Below are positions 11,195-20,843 of a stretch of DNA of 64,000 nt, piece by piece. The notes below the pieces were generated by a model. It worked only from the letters and a program-made list of their open reading frames with translations. It did not search any database and was not told the DNA's origin. Each line of letters begins with the position of its first letter. The stretch's first letter is position 1. Both the position numbers and the translations under genes were made by a program. Source of the stretch: Vreelandella populi. Its GTDB lineage: Bacteria; Pseudomonadota; Gammaproteobacteria; Pseudomonadales; Halomonadaceae. The stretch is from contig NZ_RZHE01000014.1 of NCBI RefSeq assembly GCF_003989825.1, forward strand, positions 115,480 to 179,479, read 5' to 3'.

Positions 11195-13804
11195 ATGAAT
11201 ACCCACTACCGTAAACCACTGCCTGGCACCGAGCTTGAATTCTTTGATGCTCGCGAGGCAGTGGAAGATATAACGCCTGGTGCTTATGCACGGCTACCTT
11301 ATACCTCGCGTGTCCTGGCTGAACAGCTGGTACGCCGCTGCGATCCTGAGCTGCTCACCGCTGCCTTAACGCAGCTCATTGAACGCAGGAGTGACCTGGA
11401 TTTTCCTTGGTACCCGGCGCGGGTCGTGTGCCACGACATCTTGGGTCAGACCGCACTGGTGGATCTGGCCGGGCTGCGTGATGCGATTGCCGAAAAGGGC
11501 GGCGACCCTGCAAAGGTCAACCCTGTGGTGCCTACCCAGCTGATTGTTGATCATTCGCTTGCCGTGGAGCACCCCGGTTTTGAAGAGGGGGCCTTTGAGA
11601 AAAACCGTGCCATTGAAGATCGTCGCAATGATGACCGCTTTCACTTTATCAACTGGACCAAGACGGCGTTTGAGAATGTCGATGTAATTCCGCCCGGCAA
11701 CGGCATCATGCACCAGATCAATCTGGAAAAGATGTCGCCGGTGGTGCAAAACCGTGACGGCATTGCCTACCCGGATACCTGTGTGGGCACCGATAGCCAC
11801 ACGCCGATGGTGGATGCCCTAGGTGTGCTCTCGGTGGGGGTGGGCGGCCTTGAGGCGGAAAGCGTGATGCTGGGTCGCGCTTCCATGATGCGCTTGCCGG
11901 ATATCGTTGGGGTCGAGCTGACTGGCAAGCTACAGCCGGGCATTACCGGCACGGATATGGTGCTGGCCATTACCGAGTTTCTGCGCAAAGAGCGCGTCGT
12001 AGGCGCCTACCTGGAATTTTACGGCGAAGGGGCTGATGCGCTGACGATCGGCGATCGGGCTACCATTTCCAACATGACGCCCGAATACGGCGCCACGGCG
12101 GCGATGTTCTATATCGACGGCCAAACCATCGATTACCTGAAACTCACCGGACGTGAGGATGATCAGGTGGCGCTGGTCGAAACCTACGCCAAGCATACCG
12201 GCCTTTGGGCGGATAGCTTGACCGAGGTGGACTACGAGCGTGTACTGACCTTTGATCTCTCGTCGGTGACTCGCACTCTTGCCGGGCCTTCCAATCCCCA
12301 TGCGCATCTGCCGACATCGGAGCTTGTCGCTCGCGGTATCGCGGTGGGGCTTGATGCGGCGCGCGAGGAGGAGCTTTCCGGCAGAATTCCCGACGGCGCG
12401 GTGATTATTGCTGCCATTACCAGCTGCACCAACACATCCAATCCACGCAATATGGTGGCCGCCGGGTTGATTGCTCGCAACGCCAACCGCTTGGGGCTTA
12501 TCCGCAAGCCTTGGGTGAAGTCGTCGCTGGCGCCAGGTTCCAAAACCGTCAAGATGTATCTGGAAGAAGCTGGGCTTATGAGCGAGCTTGAAAACCTCGG
12601 TTTTGGTGTGGTGGCTTACGCCTGCACGACTTGCAACGGCATGTCGGGAGCACTGGACCCGAAAATCGAGCAGGAGATTACCCAGCGCGACCTTTACGCC
12701 ACCGCCGTGCTTTCGGGTAACCGCAACTTTGATGGGCGAATCCACCCCAATGCCCAGCAGGCCTTTCTGGCCTCGCCGCCGCTGGTGGTCGCCTACGCCA
12801 TTGCCGGCACGATTCGTTTTGATATCGAAAAGGACGTGCTGGGTGTCGATCAGGCGGGTAACCCGGTCACCCTGAAGGATATTTGGCCCGCCGATGAGGA
12901 GATTGACGCCATCGTGAAAACCGCGGTGAAGCCCGAGCAGTTCCGCCAGACTTACATTCCCATGTTCGACCTGGACAAGAGCGCGGGTACCCAGGTAAGC
13001 CCGCTGTACGACTGGCGGCCTCAGAGCACCTATATCCGCCGCCCACCGTATTGGGAGGGCACGATGGCCAAGGAGCGCACGCTCAAGGGCATGCGGCCGC
13101 TGGCCATTCTGCCGGACAATATCACTACCGACCATCTATCACCTTCCAACGCTATTCAGCGCAGCAGCGCCGCGGGCGAGTATCTTGCCAAGATGGGCCT
13201 GCCGGAAGAGGACTTCAACTCCTATGCGACGCACCGTGGCGATCACCTCACCGCGCAGCGCGCTACGTTTGCCAACCCGAAGCTGTTCAATGAAATGGTC
13301 CGCGACGCTAACGGGGTAGTGAAGCAGGGGTCGCTGGCCCGGGTAGAGCCCGAGGGCGAGGTGATGCGCATGTGGGAAGCCATCGAAACCTATATGGCAC
13401 GCAAGCAGCCACTGATCATTATCGCAGGCGCCGATTACGGCCAGGGTTCATCCCGGGATTGGGCGGCCAAAGGCGTGGCATTGGCTGGAGTGGAAGCGAT
13501 TGCTGCTGAAGGCTTTGAACGTATCCACCGAACTAACTTGATAGGTATGGGCGTGATGCCGCTGGAGTTTGAGCCGGGCACTACGCGCATGACGCTCGCC
13601 TTGGATGGAACCGAAACCTTTGACGTGGAAGGTGCCGTTTCGCCAGGTGCGATGCTCACTCTGATAATTCACCGCCGAAATGGTGACAACGAGCGCGTGG
13701 TGATGAAGTGCCGCCTGGATACCGCCGAAGAAGTCTCCATTTATACGGCTGGTGGTGTGTTGCAGCGCTTCGCTCAGGATTTTCTCGAATCATCGGCAGC
13801 CTAG
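11195..13804 (+). CDS. acnD: Fe/S-dependent 2-methylcitrate dehydratase AcnD
   Basis: Aconitase-superfamily enzyme, 869 residues, that dehydrates 2-methylcitrate to a 2-methylaconitate isomer. PrpF must then isomerise that product. Cluster cysteines appear in SCTNTSNPRNM (about residues 410-420) and CTTCNGMSGALDP (about 475). Further aconitase blocks are CVGTDSHTPMVDALGVLSVGVGGLEAE and, in the swivel domain, GADYGQGSSRDWAAKG. The coupled acnD-prpF pair replaces the iron-free dehydratase PrpD, absent here. The nearest alternative, housekeeping AcnA, is made unlikely by the operon context. Confidence 0.96.
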   Translation: MNTHYRKPLPGTELEFFDAREAVEDITPGAYARLPYTSRVLAEQLVRRCDPELLTAALTQLIERRSDLDFPWYPARVVCHDILGQTALVDLAGLRDAIAEKGGDPAKVNPVVPTQLIVDHSLAVEHPGFEEGAFEKNRAIEDRRNDDRFHFINWTKTAFENVDVIPPGNGIMHQINLEKMSPVVQNRDGIAYPDTCVGTDSHTPMVDALGVLSVGVGGLEAESVMLGRASMMRLPDIVGVELTGKLQPGITGTDMVLAITEFLRKERVVGAYLEFYGEGADALTIGDRATISNMTPEYGATAAMFYIDGQTIDYLKLTGREDDQVALVETYAKHTGLWADSLTEVDYERVLTFDLSSVTRTLAGPSNPHAHLPTSELVARGIAVGLDAAREEELSGRIPDGAVIIAAITSCTNTSNPRNMVAAGLIARNANRLGLIRKPWVKSSLAPGSKTVKMYLEEAGLMSELENLGFGVVAYACTTCNGMSGALDPKIEQEITQRDLYATAVLSGNRNFDGRIHPNAQQAFLASPPLVVAYAIAGTIRFDIEKDVLGVDQAGNPVTLKDIWPADEEIDAIVKTAVKPEQFRQTYIPMFDLDKSAGTQVSPLYDWRPQSTYIRRPPYWEGTMAKERTLKGMRPLAILPDNITTDHLSPSNAIQRSSAAGEYLAKMGLPEEDFNSYATHRGDHLTAQRATFANPKLFNEMVRDANGVVKQGSLARVEPEGEVMRMWEAIETYMARKQPLIIIAGADYGQGSSRDWAAKGVALAGVEAIAAEGFERIHRTNLIGMGVMPLEFEPGTTRMTLALDGTETFDVEGAVSPGAMLTLIIHRRNGDNERVVMKCRLDTAEEVSIYTAGGVLQRFAQDFLESSAA

Positions 13805-13831
13805 ATCACGCGGCCTATTGGAGTAAACCGA

Positions 13832-15058
13832 ATGACCCACTCAGCGCAAGCTAACCGCGCGCCGCAAATAAAAATCCCGGCGACCTATATGCGCGGCGGT
13901 ACCAGTAAGGGCGTGTTTTTTAAGCTCAGCGATTTACCTGACGCTGCCCAGCAGCCGGGCGCTGAGCGAGATCAACTTCTGTTGCGCGTAATCGGTAGTC
14001 CTGACCCTTACGAAAAGCAGATTGATGGTATGGGGGGCGCGACCTCAAGCACCAGCAAGGCGGTGATTCTATCGAAAAGCGCGTCAGCGGAGCATGACGT
14101 GGACTATCTGTTTGGCCAGGTCGCCATCGACAAGCCCTATGTGGACTGGAGTGGCAACTGTGGCAACCTCTCTGCCGCAGTGGGCCCCTTTGCAATTGCC
14201 AATGGTCTCGTTGACTCGGCACGTATCCCGGAAAATGGTGTGGTCGAGGTACGCATCTGGCAGATGAATATTCAGAAAACCATTGTCTCCCAAGTGCCTA
14301 TCGTCAATGGGCTCGTGCAGGAAACCGGAGATTTTGAGCTTGATGGTGTCACCTTTCCCGCCGCCGAGATTCCGGTTGCCTTTATGGACCCAGCCGACGG
14401 CGAAGGCGCGATTTTCCCGACCGGGAATCTTATTGACGAGCTTGATGTGCCGGGAGTGGGCAGGCTCAAGGCTACTCTGATCAATGCAGGTATTCCCACG
14501 GTGTTCGTTAATGCCGCTGATATAGGTTACACCGGTACTGAGCTTCAGGATGCCATCAATAGCGACATCAAGGCGCTTGCCATGTTTGAAGCCATTCGCG
14601 CTCACGGCGCTTTGCGGATGGGGCTGGTCAGCCATATTGATGAGGCTGCCAGCCGTCAACATACGCCCAAAGTGGCTTTTGTAGCACCCCCGGCTGATTA
14701 CACGGCGTCTAGTGGTCGTGAGGTGCGTGGATCGGATATTGATCTACTGGTGCGCGCGCTCTCCATGGGCAAGTTGCATCATGCCATGATGGGAACCGCC
14801 GCGGTGGCCATTGCGGCAGCTGCGGCCATTGAAGGGACGCTTGTCAATCTGGCAGCGAGTGGTGAAAAGCCTGGTGATGAAAAATACGGTGGTGAGAAGC
14901 GTAGCGCGGTCACGTTTGGGCATCCTTCCGGCAGCCTGCGGGTGGGCGCGGAAGCCAATCTGGTGGAAGGGCGTTGGCATATTGAAAAGGCGATAATGAG
15001 TCGCAGCGCTCGGGTACTGATGGAAGGCGCCGTGCGCATTCCCGGTGACAGCTTTTAG
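13832..15058 (+). CDS. prpF: 2-methylaconitate cis-trans isomerase
   Basis: PrpF-family isomerase with the diaminopimelate-epimerase fold, acting on the AcnD product. The 408-residue protein carries the family opening IPATYMRGGTSKGVFF, the MGGATSSTSKAVIL segment, and WSGNCGNLSAAVGPFAI containing an active-site cysteine. The late block SMGKLHHAMMGTAAVAIAAAA is also diagnostic. GGAG lies 9 nt before the ATG, 27 nt after acnD. It is the last gene of the operon, followed by a 14-bp hairpin. Confidence 0.96.
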   Translation: MTHSAQANRAPQIKIPATYMRGGTSKGVFFKLSDLPDAAQQPGAERDQLLLRVIGSPDPYEKQIDGMGGATSSTSKAVILSKSASAEHDVDYLFGQVAIDKPYVDWSGNCGNLSAAVGPFAIANGLVDSARIPENGVVEVRIWQMNIQKTIVSQVPIVNGLVQETGDFELDGVTFPAAEIPVAFMDPADGEGAIFPTGNLIDELDVPGVGRLKATLINAGIPTVFVNAADIGYTGTELQDAINSDIKALAMFEAIRAHGALRMGLVSHIDEAASRQHTPKVAFVAPPADYTASSGREVRGSDIDLLVRALSMGKLHHAMMGTAAVAIAAAAAIEGTLVNLAASGEKPGDEKYGGEKRSAVTFGHPSGSLRVGAEANLVEGRWHIEKAIMSRSARVLMEGAVRIPGDSF

Positions 15059-15125
15059 CTACGTCATGCGATAGCCAGGCGTTAATTAAGCTAAGGGAAA
15101 ATTGATCAAGGCTTACAGGTGAATG

Positions 15126-15161
15126 ATTGCCCGGTACGCGGTATACGGCGTACCGGGCAAT
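15126..15161 (+). terminator. Hairpin ending the prp operon
   Basis: A 14-bp stem pairs 15126-15139 with 15148-15161 (core TTGCCCGGTACGC) around an 8-nt loop. It lies 68 nt after prpF, with the convergent ComEA-like gene ending just beyond. No T tract follows, so it may work with Rho or only stabilise the 3' end. Confidence 0.55.
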
Positions 15162-15176
15162 ACTTAAGGCTTGCGC

Positions 15177-15461
15177 TTAATCTTCAAGCACTACCTGGTC
15201 ACGCATGCGGTCAACGGTGGCGGCACCAATGCCGCTGACCCGCGTTAAATCATCAATGCTTTCAAACTCGCCGTTGGTGTCCCGCTCTTCGATAATGGCC
15301 GCCGCCCGGCTTGGGCCAATCCCCGGCAGCTCTGCCAGGAGTTCTTCGCCGGCGGTATTGATATTGATGGGCGCTACTTCCTGTGCCAGTACGCTACTTG
15401 AGAGACCTAGGCTAAGGCTTAGTAACAGGGCGGCAAATAGGCTTTTCAGTGTCATATTCAT
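15177..15461 (-). CDS. ComEA-family helix-hairpin-helix protein
   Basis: A 94-residue exported protein with a signal peptide to about residue 26 (hydrophobic core SLFAALLLSLSLGLSSSVLA, then QE). A double helix-hairpin-helix DNA-binding module follows: ININTAGEELLAELPGIG and FESIDDLTRVSGIGAATVDR. Such short ComEA-like proteins bind incoming DNA in the periplasm of naturally transformable bacteria. They are also common in species with no proven competence. No other competence gene is in the window. Family call firm, role inferred. Confidence 0.88.
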   Translation of the reverse strand: MNMTLKSLFAALLLSLSLGLSSSVLAQEVAPININTAGEELLAELPGIGPSRAAAIIEERDTNGEFESIDDLTRVSGIGAATVDRMRDQVVLED

Positions 15462-15677
15462 CAGGTGAACTGTTCCTTCTTGTAGATCAAAGATAAGTAG
15501 CGCTGCCGAATTATTCTTAACGGTGCGCTCAGTTAACTTAACGTGTTCGCCTGAGTGTTGTTGTCAGTGATATATGACACAGTTTGTAAGCGTTTCGCTA
15601 CCAATGCGTGGCAAATCGCTTACAAGTAAGCCGAGCGAGACTGTTATAATGCGCTTAAATGAGTATGGAGTAGTGTT

Positions 15678-16370
15678 GTGTCTGAATCCCCGCTGATTAT
15701 TGCGCTTGATTACCCGTCCCTTGACGCGGCCCTTTGCATGGCTGACCAGCTCGATCCCGCACGATGCCGCTTGAAAGTCGGCAAGGAGCTTTATACCCGC
15801 AGCGGTCCGGCCGTGTTGGAAGCCTTACACGGACGGGGGTTTGAAGTGTTTCTGGATCTTAAATTTCACGATATCCCAAATACGGTGGCGGGTGCCGTGC
15901 AAGCGGCCGCTGAGCAGGGGGTATGGATGGTAAACGTGCACGCGAGCGGTGGCCGCAAGATGATGGAAGCGGCCGCCGAACGCCTGGAGAAAAACGGGTT
16001 GGCCACCCATCTTATTGCGGTAACCGTTTTGACCAGCCTACAAGACAGCGATCTGCAGGAAGTAGGCTTAAGCGATAATCTTGCAGGGCAGGTGGAACGC
16101 CTGGCGCGACTAACTCAGCAAAGTGGCTTGCAGGGCGTTGTTTGTTCGGCCCAAGAGGCCGCTCACCTTAAAACCGTGTGCGGCGATCGGTTTTTAAAGG
16201 TAACGCCGGGTATTCGCCCAAGCTTTGCCGCCGTGAACGATCAGCAGCGTATCATGACACCCAATGAAGCTATGCAGGCAGGCAGCACGCACCTGGTGAT
16301 TGGACGTCCGGTTACCCAGGCAGTAGACCCCATGGAAGCACTCGCTGCCATAGAAGCTGAGCTCGCATAA
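15678..16370 (+). CDS. pyrF: Orotidine 5'-phosphate decarboxylase
   Basis: Final step of UMP synthesis, a cytoplasmic TIM-barrel enzyme of 230 residues. The catalytic Asp-Lys-x-x-Asp array is visible as [16 protein letters not shown] at about residues 56-71. The phosphate-binding TPGIRP and [10 protein letters not shown] blocks sit near the C-terminus. The start is GTG at 15678 with GGAG 7 nt upstream. A TATAAT at 15645-15650 is the likely -10 box, with only a weak -35. It is convergent with lapB, 5 nt apart. Confidence 0.97.
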   Translation: MSESPLIIALDYPSLDAALCMADQLDPARCRLKVGKELYTRSGPAVLEALHGRGFEVFLDLKFHDIPNTVAGAVQAAAEQGVWMVNVHASGGRKMMEAAAERLEKNGLATHLIAVTVLTSLQDSDLQEVGLSDNLAGQVERLARLTQQSGLQGVVCSAQEAAHLKTVCGDRFLKVTPGIRPSFAAVNDQQRIMTPNEAMQAGSTHLVIGRPVTQAVDPMEALAAIEAELA

Positions 16371-16375
16371 GCGGA

Positions 16376-17575
16376 TTACTCCCCTTCGACACCCGTAATG
16401 GGTTTGATGGTGCCCCAGCGCCGGCAGCTGGGGCACTGCCATGCCAGCGCATCACTGGAAAACCCGCAGCGCCTGCAACGGTGTCGTGGGCGGTCTTTTA
16501 ACAGGGCTTGCGTGTGGTACTTGAGCAGTAATAAGCGCGTATCAGGTGATGTTCTACCGCTTAACCGCTGGCTTTCAACATACAGGTCTAGCAGGTAGTC
16601 CAATCCCCCGAGGCTTGGGGCTTCACGCAACCACTCGCCCGTTCGCTCAATCGCTGCATCAACGCCATCGCGTTGATGCACGAGCTCTCCCAGCATAACG
16701 ATAACGCTTGTGTAGGGCGCCTGATTCAATAACCGATATAGATGTTTTTCAAGACCTGCAATGTCATCGTTGCGAACATACGCGCGCTTCAGGGCGGGCA
16801 GCATGGTGGGAATGTGAGCGGGGTCCTGCGTTGGAATATGGTCAAGTCGCTCAATGGCGCGATCATAATGGCCGTTGTCCATCTCAAGCTCTGCCAGTAG
16901 TAGCGTTGCACGAATGCAGCGCTCATCCAGCTGTAGCGCTTTTTTAAGATGCTTTCTGGCCAGGGCGCGGCTAGACTGCTGTATCTCTTCTTGTGCCAGC
17001 TCACACAGCCAATGGGAAGCGGGGCGGCGCATGCCAGGATGCTGTTTGAGAAGCGGTTGAATGACATCAAAGGCGTTCTGCCACTCTTTTTCGCGCTCAA
17101 GAATATCCACCAACAGCTGTTTAGCCGCGTAGCGATACTCTTCACCCGATGACTGTTCCAGCAGTGAATGCAAGAGGCGTTGGGCACGGTCATGAACGCC
17201 CAGCGCCATGAAATCACGCGCGAGCTCCAGCTGAACGTTCTGATTGGTGCTGCGCGATAGTGCCGGGCGGGCTAGCAGGTTCTGATGAATGCTGACCGCC
17301 TTGTCAGCTTCACCACGCGTGCGGAAAAGCTTGCCCAGGGCAATGTGTGTATCCACCGTATCGCTATTGACATCAAGGGCGTTAATAAAGGTATTGATTG
17401 CTTCATCGGGCTGCTCGTTGAGCAGGTAATTCAGCCCTATGAAATACTCTTTGGATAGAGAAGAGGAAGAGGCTGTTGGCGCTTGCCGGGATCGTCGGGT
17501 GGCATGACGAATACCCAATCCAAAACCAATGGCAATGGCCGCCAACAGTAATCCTAGCAGCATGGCATCATGCAT
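16376..17575 (-). CDS. lapB: Lipopolysaccharide assembly protein LapB
   Basis: Inner-membrane-anchored TPR protein that, with FtsH, controls LpxC turnover and so balances LPS synthesis. The 399-residue protein opens with a single membrane helix (about residues 4-22), continues with TPR-like helical repeats, and ends in a rubredoxin-like zinc knuckle. The four metal cysteines are in CRRCG and CPSCRRWG. Length and architecture match E. coli LapB (YciM). It lies directly downstream of lapA, as in many gammaproteobacteria. Confidence 0.95.
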   Translation of the reverse strand: MHDAMLLGLLLAAIAIGFGLGIRHATRRSRQAPTASSSSLSKEYFIGLNYLLNEQPDEAINTFINALDVNSDTVDTHIALGKLFRTRGEADKAVSIHQNLLARPALSRSTNQNVQLELARDFMALGVHDRAQRLLHSLLEQSSGEEYRYAAKQLLVDILEREKEWQNAFDVIQPLLKQHPGMRRPASHWLCELAQEEIQQSSRALARKHLKKALQLDERCIRATLLLAELEMDNGHYDRAIERLDHIPTQDPAHIPTMLPALKRAYVRNDDIAGLEKHLYRLLNQAPYTSVIVMLGELVHQRDGVDAAIERTGEWLREAPSLGGLDYLLDLYVESQRLSGRTSPDTRLLLLKYHTQALLKDRPRHRCRRCGFSSDALAWQCPSCRRWGTIKPITGVEGE

Positions 17576-17881
17576 TTAGGCTAGTTCCTTGAACTCCTGG
17601 GTACGTAACTGGTCAAGCTCTTTGCGCTGCTGCTTATTGTGACGCTCGCTGCGTGCAAGGCGTGCCTTTAACCGTGCATACACACCCAGCATGGCCAGCA
17701 TACCGAGTATCACGCCAAAGGTTAGCGTGGCAAGAAGCCAGACAGAGAACGAGACGGCGGGCAGCTCGACCCAAATCAGATTCAAGGCAATCGCTTGCTG
17801 GTTGTTGACGGCAAACAGAATACCTATAAGTAGAACAACCAGTAAAACAACGGCTAGAATCAGCCCTTTGATCCAACGCAT
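17576..17881 (-). CDS. lapA: LapA-domain inner-membrane protein
   Basis: A 101-residue protein with two membrane helices (about residues 5-25 and 42-65) and a basic coiled-coil C-terminus (KARLARSERHNKQQRKELDQLRTQE). This is the DUF1049/LapA pattern. The stop of lapA immediately precedes the lapB start, so the two are translationally linked. LapA is thought to act with LapB in LPS assembly. Confidence 0.9.
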   Translation of the reverse strand: MRWIKGLILAVVLLVVLLIGILFAVNNQQAIALNLIWVELPAVSFSVWLLATLTFGVILGMLAMLGVYARLKARLARSERHNKQQRKELDQLRTQEFKELA

Positions 17882-17992
17882 GAGAGTTTCCTAATCAGTT
17901 ACGGTCGCAGAGTGGTCCTATTGTGTATGAGTCTTGGCACGACGTCATCCCACAGGCACCGATTACCGTGTTAAGGCAATTCAGGCGCCGCG

Positions 17993-18289
17993 CTAGTAAC
18001 CCAGCGCGCGGCTGGCGTCCACCTGTTCGCGTAGCTCCTTGCCCGGCTTGAAGTGGGGTACATACTTGCCATCCAGCTCGACCGGATCACCCGTTTTCGG
18101 GTTGCGGCCAGTACGGGGTTCACGAAAGTGAAGCGAGAAGCTGCCAAAGCCACGTATTTCAACGCGCCCGCCGCTGGAAAGCGCTTCGGTCATATCGTCC
18201 AGGATAATACGCACCGCCGTTTCCACTTCCTTGGCGGATAGCTCCGGTTGACGCATCGCGATTTGTTCGATTAATTCTGATTTTGTCAT
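17993..18289 (-). CDS. ihfB: Integration host factor subunit beta
   Basis: Small sequence-specific DNA-bending protein that pairs with IhfA. The chosen start gives 98 residues, [11 protein letters not shown]..., with GGAG about 9 nt upstream. A longer reading frame to 18379 adds 30 unrelated residues and is rejected. The beta-arm motif [10 protein letters not shown] carries the DNA-intercalating Pro64. Usually ihfB follows rpsA; here the upstream neighbour is the divergent sdhE instead. It heads an ihfB-lapA-lapB group. Confidence 0.96.
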   Translation of the reverse strand: MTKSELIEQIAMRQPELSAKEVETAVRIILDDMTEALSSGGRVEIRGFGSFSLHFREPRTGRNPKTGDPVELDGKYVPHFKPGKELREQVDASRALGY

Positions 18290-18493
18290 CGGTTGGCTCC
18301 CTGCAAACTGTGAAGGTCGTAGCTGGCTACTGATCTCGATAACTCGATTCAGCATACTGTGCAAAACGATATTAAACAATGCAGATAAAACAAGGTACTA
18401 GACTGAATAACAGCATAGGCGAAGCTTGACGCTGGCGCGACCCTTTAGCTTAGGTATACTGGCGCTTCATTTTCATTATCAAAGAGGCTGTCC

Positions 18494-18787
18494 TTGAGCG
18501 ACGACACATCCCCAGCAGCCATACTGCGTAAACGTCTTTACTGGCACTCGCGGCGCGGTATGTGGGAGCTGGATCTACTGTTGATCCCGTTCCTGGAAAA
18601 ACGGTTTGAGACCCTGGATGAAGAAGATCGGCTTGCTTATGAGCGGCTTATCAAGGAAGAGGATCAGGATCTATTTATCTGGCTGATGCACCGTGAGTGG
18701 CCTGATGACCCGGCACTGCGGCGCATTGTCAAAATGATCGTTGAGCATGCAGAAAACACCGATAATTCTGCCTATCGCACCCTCTAA
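18494..18787 (+). CDS. sdhE: FAD assembly factor SdhE
   Basis: A 97-residue helical protein that promotes covalent FAD attachment to the flavoprotein subunit of succinate dehydrogenase. The hallmark RGxxE motif is RGMWE at residues 21-25, and the acidic C-terminal half (EEDQDLFIWLMHREWPDDPALRRIV) matches the family. The start is TTG at 18494, preceded by AGAGG; no ATG is available upstream in frame. The next gene, ygfX, overlaps its end by about 40 nt, as in E. coli. Confidence 0.93.
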   Translation: MSDDTSPAAILRKRLYWHSRRGMWELDLLLIPFLEKRFETLDEEDRLAYERLIKEEDQDLFIWLMHREWPDDPALRRIVKMIVEHAENTDNSAYRTL

Positions 18788-19145
18788 ATATGCAAGCCTG
18801 CTTCAGGCAGGCTTGGCGCTCGGGCTTTGCTTGCTAAGTTTTTACGTATTGGGGAGCTGGGTGGGTAGTGGCATGAGCATTGTAGCGGCCCTGCTGCTTT
18901 GGCGTAGCGTATACGTCCAGCCTAAAGGCGTGCTTTACCTGACAAATGCTGACAGCGCCATGATTGGCCGCTGGCGGTTGCCCTATGGTGAGCTAGGGGA
19001 TGAGCAGCTGGTCCGCTGTGATTATCTGGGGCCTTGGCTGGTGGGTCTATGGGTGGGCCCGCAGCGGCTATGGCTATGGCCCGACAGTTTACCCCGTGAC
19101 AGCCACCGCTTGCTGCGCCGTTTATGTCACCGGGCCGGGCATTAA
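18747..19145 (+). CDS. YgfX-like membrane protein
   Basis: A roughly 132-residue protein with two adjacent hydrophobic helices (about residues 15-50), then a soluble tail rich in Trp and Leu (LVGLWVGPQRLWLWPDSLPRD). Position after sdhE and architecture match YgfX (CptA), once proposed as a toxin paired with SdhE. The start is uncertain: ATG 18747 or the upstream TTG 18741. Its last 24 nt overlap the end of convergent nadB. Sequence similarity to YgfX is weak by eye, so the call rests mainly on context. Confidence 0.72.
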   Translation: MQKTPIILPIAPSKYASLLQAGLALGLCLLSFYVLGSWVGSGMSIVAALLLWRSVYVQPKGVLYLTNADSAMIGRWRLPYGELGDEQLVRCDYLGPWLVGLWVGPQRLWLWPDSLPRDSHRLLRRLCHRAGH

Positions 19146-20720
19146 GTCGGCAAGCATCAGGCAAGAGGCCGTAGTGTGAGGTTGATGTGAAGGCCAGTCA
19201 GTTGAGTAGTGCAGGCCGCGCGACTCATGTCGCTTCATGGCGGCCGCCACGGTTAACTGCGCCAACCTGAGGGTTTGGTGAAGCTGTATCCCTTCAAGCT
19301 GGTTCTGGCTGTCTTCAAGGCTTTCTAAGTGTGCATATAACTGAGTTAGCTGCTGTTGAGCAGCAGTTAGCCCGGCGTTGCTGCGTACAATGGAAACATG
19401 CTGACTCATTACGCCGCGCAGGCGATTGCGTAGCTCGGCAAAAATGGCTTGGCGATCAGCCGTTAATGGGCTGATAGAGCGCTGGGTTAACGAAAACGCC
19501 GGTTCTGACCACGCCTGTGTTATTTGCTCACGCAGCGCGCCTGCACAGCTGCGTGCATATACCAAGCACTCCAACAGCGAGTTGCTCGCCATTCGGTTGG
19601 CGCCATGCAAGCCGGTACAGGCAACTTCACCAATCGCATAAAGGCCCGGTACGCGAGTAGCTCCTCGCTCATCTGTGGCCACACCGCCGCAGCTGTAGTG
19701 CGCGGCCGGTACCACGGGGATTGGCTGCTGTGTGATATCAATCCCCCGGGAGAGGCAGTGGGCATAAATCGTTGGGAAGTGATGATGAATGGCGCGCTCA
19801 CCTAGATGGCGAATATCCAGCCATACATGGCCCTGGTGGCCCTGCTGTATCTGAGAGTCAATAGCCCGGGCAACCACATCGCGGGGCGCAAGCTCAGCAC
19901 GAGGGTCGAGTGCGGGCATAAACCGTTCGCCCGCCTCATCAAGCAGGTAACCGCCTTCGCCGCGTACTGCTTCGCTGATTAAAAAGGCCGGCCCGTCAGG
20001 GTCATACAGACTGGTGGGATGAAACTGCTGAAACTCCAGGTTCATTAATTGAGCGCCCAGCTCGGCGGCCATCATCATGCCTTCACCGCTGCTGGGGGAG
20101 GGGGTCGTGGTGTGTCGATAAAGGCCGCTGGCCCCACCGGTTGCCAATACGGTGTTAAGTGCTGGCAGCGTCTGCCGCTGATGTTGTTCGTTAACCCCAT
20201 AGGCGCCTCGACAGCGCCCTTCGTCGTCTTGCAATAATTCGAGGATGGTAAGGTCGCTGCGTTGGCTAATATTGGGATGCAAGGCCACTTTGCGCATCAG
20301 CGTATCCACCACCGCGCGTCCTGTCGCATCGTCGGCATGAATAATACGCCGCGCGTTATGCCCACCTTCACGAGTAAGGTGGTAGGGGTAGCGCGCATCG
20401 ATAGCAGTATCCGTTGTGAAAGGGACTCCGTTGTCGATCAGCCATTGAATAGCGGCGGGGCCGTGGTTCACGGTAAAGCGAACGGACTGTTCATCACATA
20501 GGCCATCACCCGCCACCAGGGTATCCTGAACGTGTGCTTCTAGGCTGTCATCCGGGGAGAGGGCGGCGGCAATGCCACCCTGAGCCCATTTGCTAGCGCC
20601 CTTGTCATCTTGAAGGGGGCGTACCAGTGTCACTGAGAGATGATCGGCTGCTTCAAGAGCAAGCGTCAGACCTGCGACACCGCCGCCAATAACTAAAATA
20701 TCGGTTGTTGGCGTGCTCAT
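19122..20720 (-). CDS. nadB: L-aspartate oxidase
   Basis: Flavoenzyme oxidising L-aspartate to iminoaspartate, the first step of NAD synthesis. The 532-residue protein has the FAD dinucleotide fold DILVIGGGVAGLTLALEAA at residues 8-26. It also has the substrate-domain EGGHNARRIIHADDATG loop and EFQQFHPTSLYDPDGP, a catalytic block shared with fumarate reductases. HYSCGGVATDERGATRVPGLYAIGEVACTG closes the FAD domain, here split between strands of the fold. No nadA or nadC is present nearby. Identification is secure. Confidence 0.96.
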   Translation of the reverse strand: MSTPTTDILVIGGGVAGLTLALEAADHLSVTLVRPLQDDKGASKWAQGGIAAALSPDDSLEAHVQDTLVAGDGLCDEQSVRFTVNHGPAAIQWLIDNGVPFTTDTAIDARYPYHLTREGGHNARRIIHADDATGRAVVDTLMRKVALHPNISQRSDLTILELLQDDEGRCRGAYGVNEQHQRQTLPALNTVLATGGASGLYRHTTTPSPSSGEGMMMAAELGAQLMNLEFQQFHPTSLYDPDGPAFLISEAVRGEGGYLLDEAGERFMPALDPRAELAPRDVVARAIDSQIQQGHQGHVWLDIRHLGERAIHHHFPTIYAHCLSRGIDITQQPIPVVPAAHYSCGGVATDERGATRVPGLYAIGEVACTGLHGANRMASNSLLECLVYARSCAGALREQITQAWSEPAFSLTQRSISPLTADRQAIFAELRNRLRGVMSQHVSIVRSNAGLTAAQQQLTQLYAHLESLEDSQNQLEGIQLHQTLRLAQLTVAAAMKRHESRGLHYSTDWPSHQPHTTASCLMLADLMPGPVT

Positions 20721-20843
20721 GTGGCGCGCTCCTTCTTCTTGTTATCTGACAATTAGTGCTTGGTGATATACAGACGCAAAAAATCCGCGGCGATCTAAGT
20801 GATCTCGCAGATAATAAAAAAGAATAAGAGGTAATCTAAACAA

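Noticed and set aside
11930..13135. 401-codon open frame antisense to acnD
   Set aside because: It lies wholly opposite a well-conserved aconitase-type gene, has no recognisable domain and no ribosome site, and GC-rich third positions create such frames.
17993..18379. 128-residue version of IhfB starting at 18379
   Set aside because: The extra 30 N-terminal residues are unlike any IHF subunit and the internal ATG at 18289 has the ribosome site.
18494..19145. sdhE-ygfX as a toxin-antitoxin pair
   Set aside because: An older proposal for CptA/CptB; SdhE's RGxxE motif and flavinylation role make the toxin reading unnecessary here.
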